From NCBI GenBank assembly GCA_013399855.1, contig VXAY01001093.1, forward strand, positions 545,327-609,326: 64,000 nt of DNA, read 5' to 3'. Shown piece by piece: positions 60,801-64,000 of this stretch; position 1 is the stretch's first letter, and each line of letters begins with the position of its first letter. This DNA is from Oxyruncus cristatus (Eukaryota > Chordata > Aves > Passeriformes > Cotingidae). Under the pieces are notes generated by a model. The model did no database searches, was not told the origin of the DNA, and saw only the letters and a program-made list of their open reading frames with translations. Made by a program: the position numbers and the translations under genes.

Positions 60801-63800
60801 AATCTTTGGAAACAACTGTTGATGGATAGTTAACAGATTCTTTCTTTAGGCTGTATCCACTCACAGAAATACTATGACACCCATCCCTACAGGTCAAAAT
60901 CATGCATAAATCACAATACACATATCTGATTCTGCCTGGGCAATACGTTAATTCCCAGGCCCTGGATTATTTTTTGAACTGTCGAAGAATTTCAGTGGAA
61001 ATGACATGGAGGTGTGGACAGCAGCCACCAAAATATTAGTGCTAAATAACAACATAACCCACCTTTGATGTGTAAAAGAATAAAACTTGTAAATTGGATG
61101 CTTGTATGTATTAATAAGTGAGCAAGGAATTTGCACTTCAAGGAATTTGCTATAATAAAAAAAAAGGTAACTAAAAACCAGTATAACTGATTTTAATAGC
61201 ATATATAATTTGCTAACAGAATTATCAATCTACTTTCAAGAAAATTACAAAAGTACAACAAACACACTAGCTGCTTGTTGAAAATTATCCGCACCTGAAT
61301 AGTGAAAATCATGCAATCATTTCTAAAGAGGAAATACATGTTATATACTACGAGAAAGTATGATTCTGAGACCCAGAGATTTCAGGTCACTGCAGCCCAG
61401 AATTCTATAGAATTATGTGACAGTGACATTCAGGACACTGTTTAGTGAAATAGTGCTATGTAAGCAATAAAAAAACATCCTTCACACAGGGTACCCTATT
61501 CAAAAAACATCTAAGAATCATTAAGACATTACTGAATAAAACTGTGCTGTGTCTTCCTTTAGGCACAATGACTACCTTACTTTTAGTATTCCCAGAAGGG
61601 GAAACATCTCTCAGCAGTTTTAAGCAGCAATGACTGCCTTGCTCCAGACACACTGTGCTCCTAAGAACCAGAGAGCCAGTGAGGACAATTTGCACAAATA
61701 TGCACAATGCCAAGATACTCATGCTTATCTGAATGCATCAGTTATTCTATCATCAAGCCATAGCAATGAGGATAAACTGAGGCTGTCCTATCCCAGAATT
61801 GTTCAAGTATAGTGAGATCAGTTTGGAGCACAGCGAATAAAGAAAACAAAAAAACCTCTTCCCTCCCAAACCAGCACACTTTTTGCTCAAAGAAACAGAG
61901 TATGCAGATATTTGACATAAAAAAAAGCTTTATCGTGCAGTATTTCAGATTCTGTTTCAATGTTATCTACTTTACATGTCCATGATCACTTCGTCCATAG
62001 GCAGAAAATGGTTTTGCCAGCCTAAATCAGATTTTAACTTCCATTCCCAATATATTATAAAGATAAAAAATCAAATTATTTGGTGACTCATTTATAAAAA
62101 ATACTACATTGAATTGTCTCAGATTTCTAAACTTGAATTTTGATTTTTTAAGCTTAATGTTTTTAAATCTTTTGTCCTGATTATCTACAACAGTTTGCAG
62201 AAAGCCATGGAAGATAATACTCCTTTCCTTTTAGAAATGCTGAAGCAATTTCAACAATTGGAAACATTTAAAAAAACCCCAAATAAAAACAAAACAACAA
62301 ACAAAACAATTTGGGATATTTACTGACAGTATCACAACAACCATTTAGATCTTGAAATGTTATCATTTTCTCATGGACATAACTGGCTCATCAGAAAACC
62401 CCTAACCAGTTGTACAGTTAACATCTGCTTCTTCTCTCCAAATGAGTACCCAGGAACTTATCTGTGAAACTATACTGTCAATATTTCAGATATCAGCTTC
62501 ATTCTCTTTACCAGTTCAGCCCTAATACAATACCAATCCCAGATCCCGAGACATTTGCATTTCCAACTGTAGTGTCCTTTTACTTTCCATCACAGTCTAC
62601 ATGTCTTCCCTCTTGTATTTACCAGTCAGTTTTTCTCCTTCTTACATGGTTAATTTTTTTTCAATGCTCTTCTTTTGTTTCAGGAGAGGGATTATGGGGC
62701 CGTTAAGTCCACTTTAAATATAATTTCAGCATCTGAAAACAGCAGGAAAAAAAAAAAAAAAGCTTTCAATTTTGTAGACCTGTCTTTAGTAAAGAATGTT
62801 TTGCTGCTTCATAAGAATGCAAATACCAAAGTCTATATTCAACTGTAGAAACAGGATAAGTTCACATATTCTTAACATAAATAGATTTGGCTGAACGTTC
62901 AATGTTAAAATCTACGTCTATATAAAGAATATGTAAACCACATCTAGACATGAGAGCTACTTTTTGTAAAATTTGAGCTTCCTGCTCAAACACAGAAGTG
63001 TCTGTGTAGTTTGGCAATGTGTAAAATGAGGGAAACAAAAAAATTTTAGTGTCAGAATGAAAAAACGGGTATTGGCCTGATTCAGCAACAAAAAGTGTCT
63101 TTGCCTACTTTAATCTTTGATGTGTTGTTGCAGGTTGAGGAGATAAATTTTCAAGGATGAAAAGCTGTTGTTATCTTCAGCAGTGGCTTGGAAAATCCCT
63201 CTTCTACAGACTCCTGCTCTGCATGGAACTGCTTATGGAGTCCAGCAGAGGTAAACATGTGGAACTGACCTAAGGCACGAAGGGCTTATGCCAACTCACT
63301 TTCTTCGTAGACAGATGATGCCTTCCCTCTGAGACAAAAAAGATACATTTCTTTCAAGGGAGAAACAAAAATTACTATCTTTAGATCTTTGAATTCATGT
63401 GTGCTGTCTTTTCTGGATCCCATTAAGAACACAACAAACAGCTAAAGGCAGATGTCTTCCACTCTGACGTTGGGAAACCAAAGAAGTTACCACAGTACTG
63501 AGCCCAAAGACCTTCTGAGTAAACAGTCAAAATTTGAAAAATTAAAAAATGTTACCTATCACTTTCTTGGCTTACTCATGCTGATGACTACACATTTTCA
63601 GTTAAAATCTGAGCTTTATTTTCAGGATTACTTTCTATCCAGTTTTCCGCAACTGATTCTTCTCACTCTTTATTTGTTTTTATTCTGTTCTTTTCTCCTC
63701 GCTAAGATACATCATACTATTGAGCATATTGCCAAGCAACCTATTTTTCAAAATACTGATGACAGAACTAGATATATTTCACTATCTGCCTCACAAAACC

Positions 63801-64000
63801 AGTAGTGAACATCTCCTTGTAATCACAGGTGTTCTACTCTTTTTTTAAACATACGACAACTAAACTTTAGGTTGAAAACATTAACCTAAAAACTTATACC
63901 ATCTCTGTCAAAGAAACTGCCTTACAGAATATTCTCCATTGCTTAGGCATATCCTGCATTATTCTTTGCTGGGTGTTTGAGTTTTTTTTTTTTTTTTTTT
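57855..64000. other. unique AT-rich DNA, no gene seen
   Basis: No exon or repeat family recognised. It contains an A/C-rich simple stretch at 62270-62310, a 15-A run at 62747-62761, and a run of 19 T at 63982-64000 cut by the window edge, which could be the poly(A) end of a minus-strand retroelement lying outside the window. The 117-codon frame at 63452-63805 is not recognised and has no supporting feature. Confidence 0.55.
63982..64000. repeat. T tract cut by window end
   Basis: Nineteen T with no interruption, continuing beyond the window. It could be a simple tract or the tail of a minus-strand retrosequence; the sequence shown cannot decide. Confidence 0.7.

Noticed and set aside
62655..62710. 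TTTGTTTCAG acceptor and short following frame
   Set aside because: The frame stops within a few codons and has no recognisable content.
63452..63805. 117-codon frame with a hydrophobic segment
   Set aside because: Unrecognised, with typical AT-rich codon content and no supporting signal; such frames are expected by chance in 64 kb.
1..64000. tRNA, rRNA, CRISPR arrays, mitochondrial insertions, intact viral genes
   Set aside because: Looked for by eye through typical motifs (GGTTCGA B-box, regular spacers, conserved viral motifs) and none was found; the coding remnants seen are all CR1.

Overview
This window looks like 64 kb of bird nuclear DNA with no recognisable host gene. Three things point to a bird. 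CR1 LINE copies are the dominant repeat and end in the diagnostic 3' octamer repeats (ATTCTRTG-type). At least four LTR copies of endogenous-retrovirus type are present, one of which (20.1-21.6 kb) I recognise from memory as a family common in non-galliform birds. There is no trace of L1, Alu or other mammalian SINEs. The background is AT-rich, with short low-complexity runs. It fits an intergenic desert or a very large intron; the sequence does not say which.

Layout. 0-6 kb is AT-rich unique DNA with one short CpG-rich island (4.78-4.95 kb) that runs into a 24-A tract. 6.09-6.47 kb is a CR1 3' fragment. 7.2-11.5 kb is one long minus-strand CR1 whose decayed ORF1, endonuclease and reverse-transcriptase segments can be read in order; a 509-bp LTR interrupts it and the end of its RT domain is deleted. 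11.5-20.1 kb is unique DNA with an AAGGG pentanucleotide repeat. 20.1-21.56 kb is a 945-bp LTR with a CR1 inserted into it. 21.6-32.8 kb is unique apart from a tiny CR1 tail. 32.8-33.5 kb is a plus-strand CR1 3' end. 38.1-38.2 kb is a CR1 scrap. 40.33-41.32 kb is a 986-bp minus-strand LTR, with a GC-rich core carrying two CTCF-like motifs. A second LTR of the opposite orientation follows at 41.43-41.95 kb; it contains the only N of the window inside an exact 202-bp duplication that looks like an assembly fault. 42-57.3 kb is unique DNA with one perfect CTCF core match. 57.33-57.85 kb is a 518-bp minus-strand solo LTR. The rest is unique and ends in a T tract cut by the window edge.

The open reading frames outside the mobile elements are short, show no family motif and no composition shift, and were not annotated as genes. 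No tRNA, rRNA, CRISPR or intact viral gene was seen. I found no undescribed biological system. The best leads are the N-flanked duplication, the reciprocal nesting of LTR and CR1, the CTCF-like sites (two of them carried by an LTR), the CpG/poly(A) island and a few stretches that read like conserved non-coding elements. Repeat family names and consensus comparisons are from memory and could not be checked against a library.
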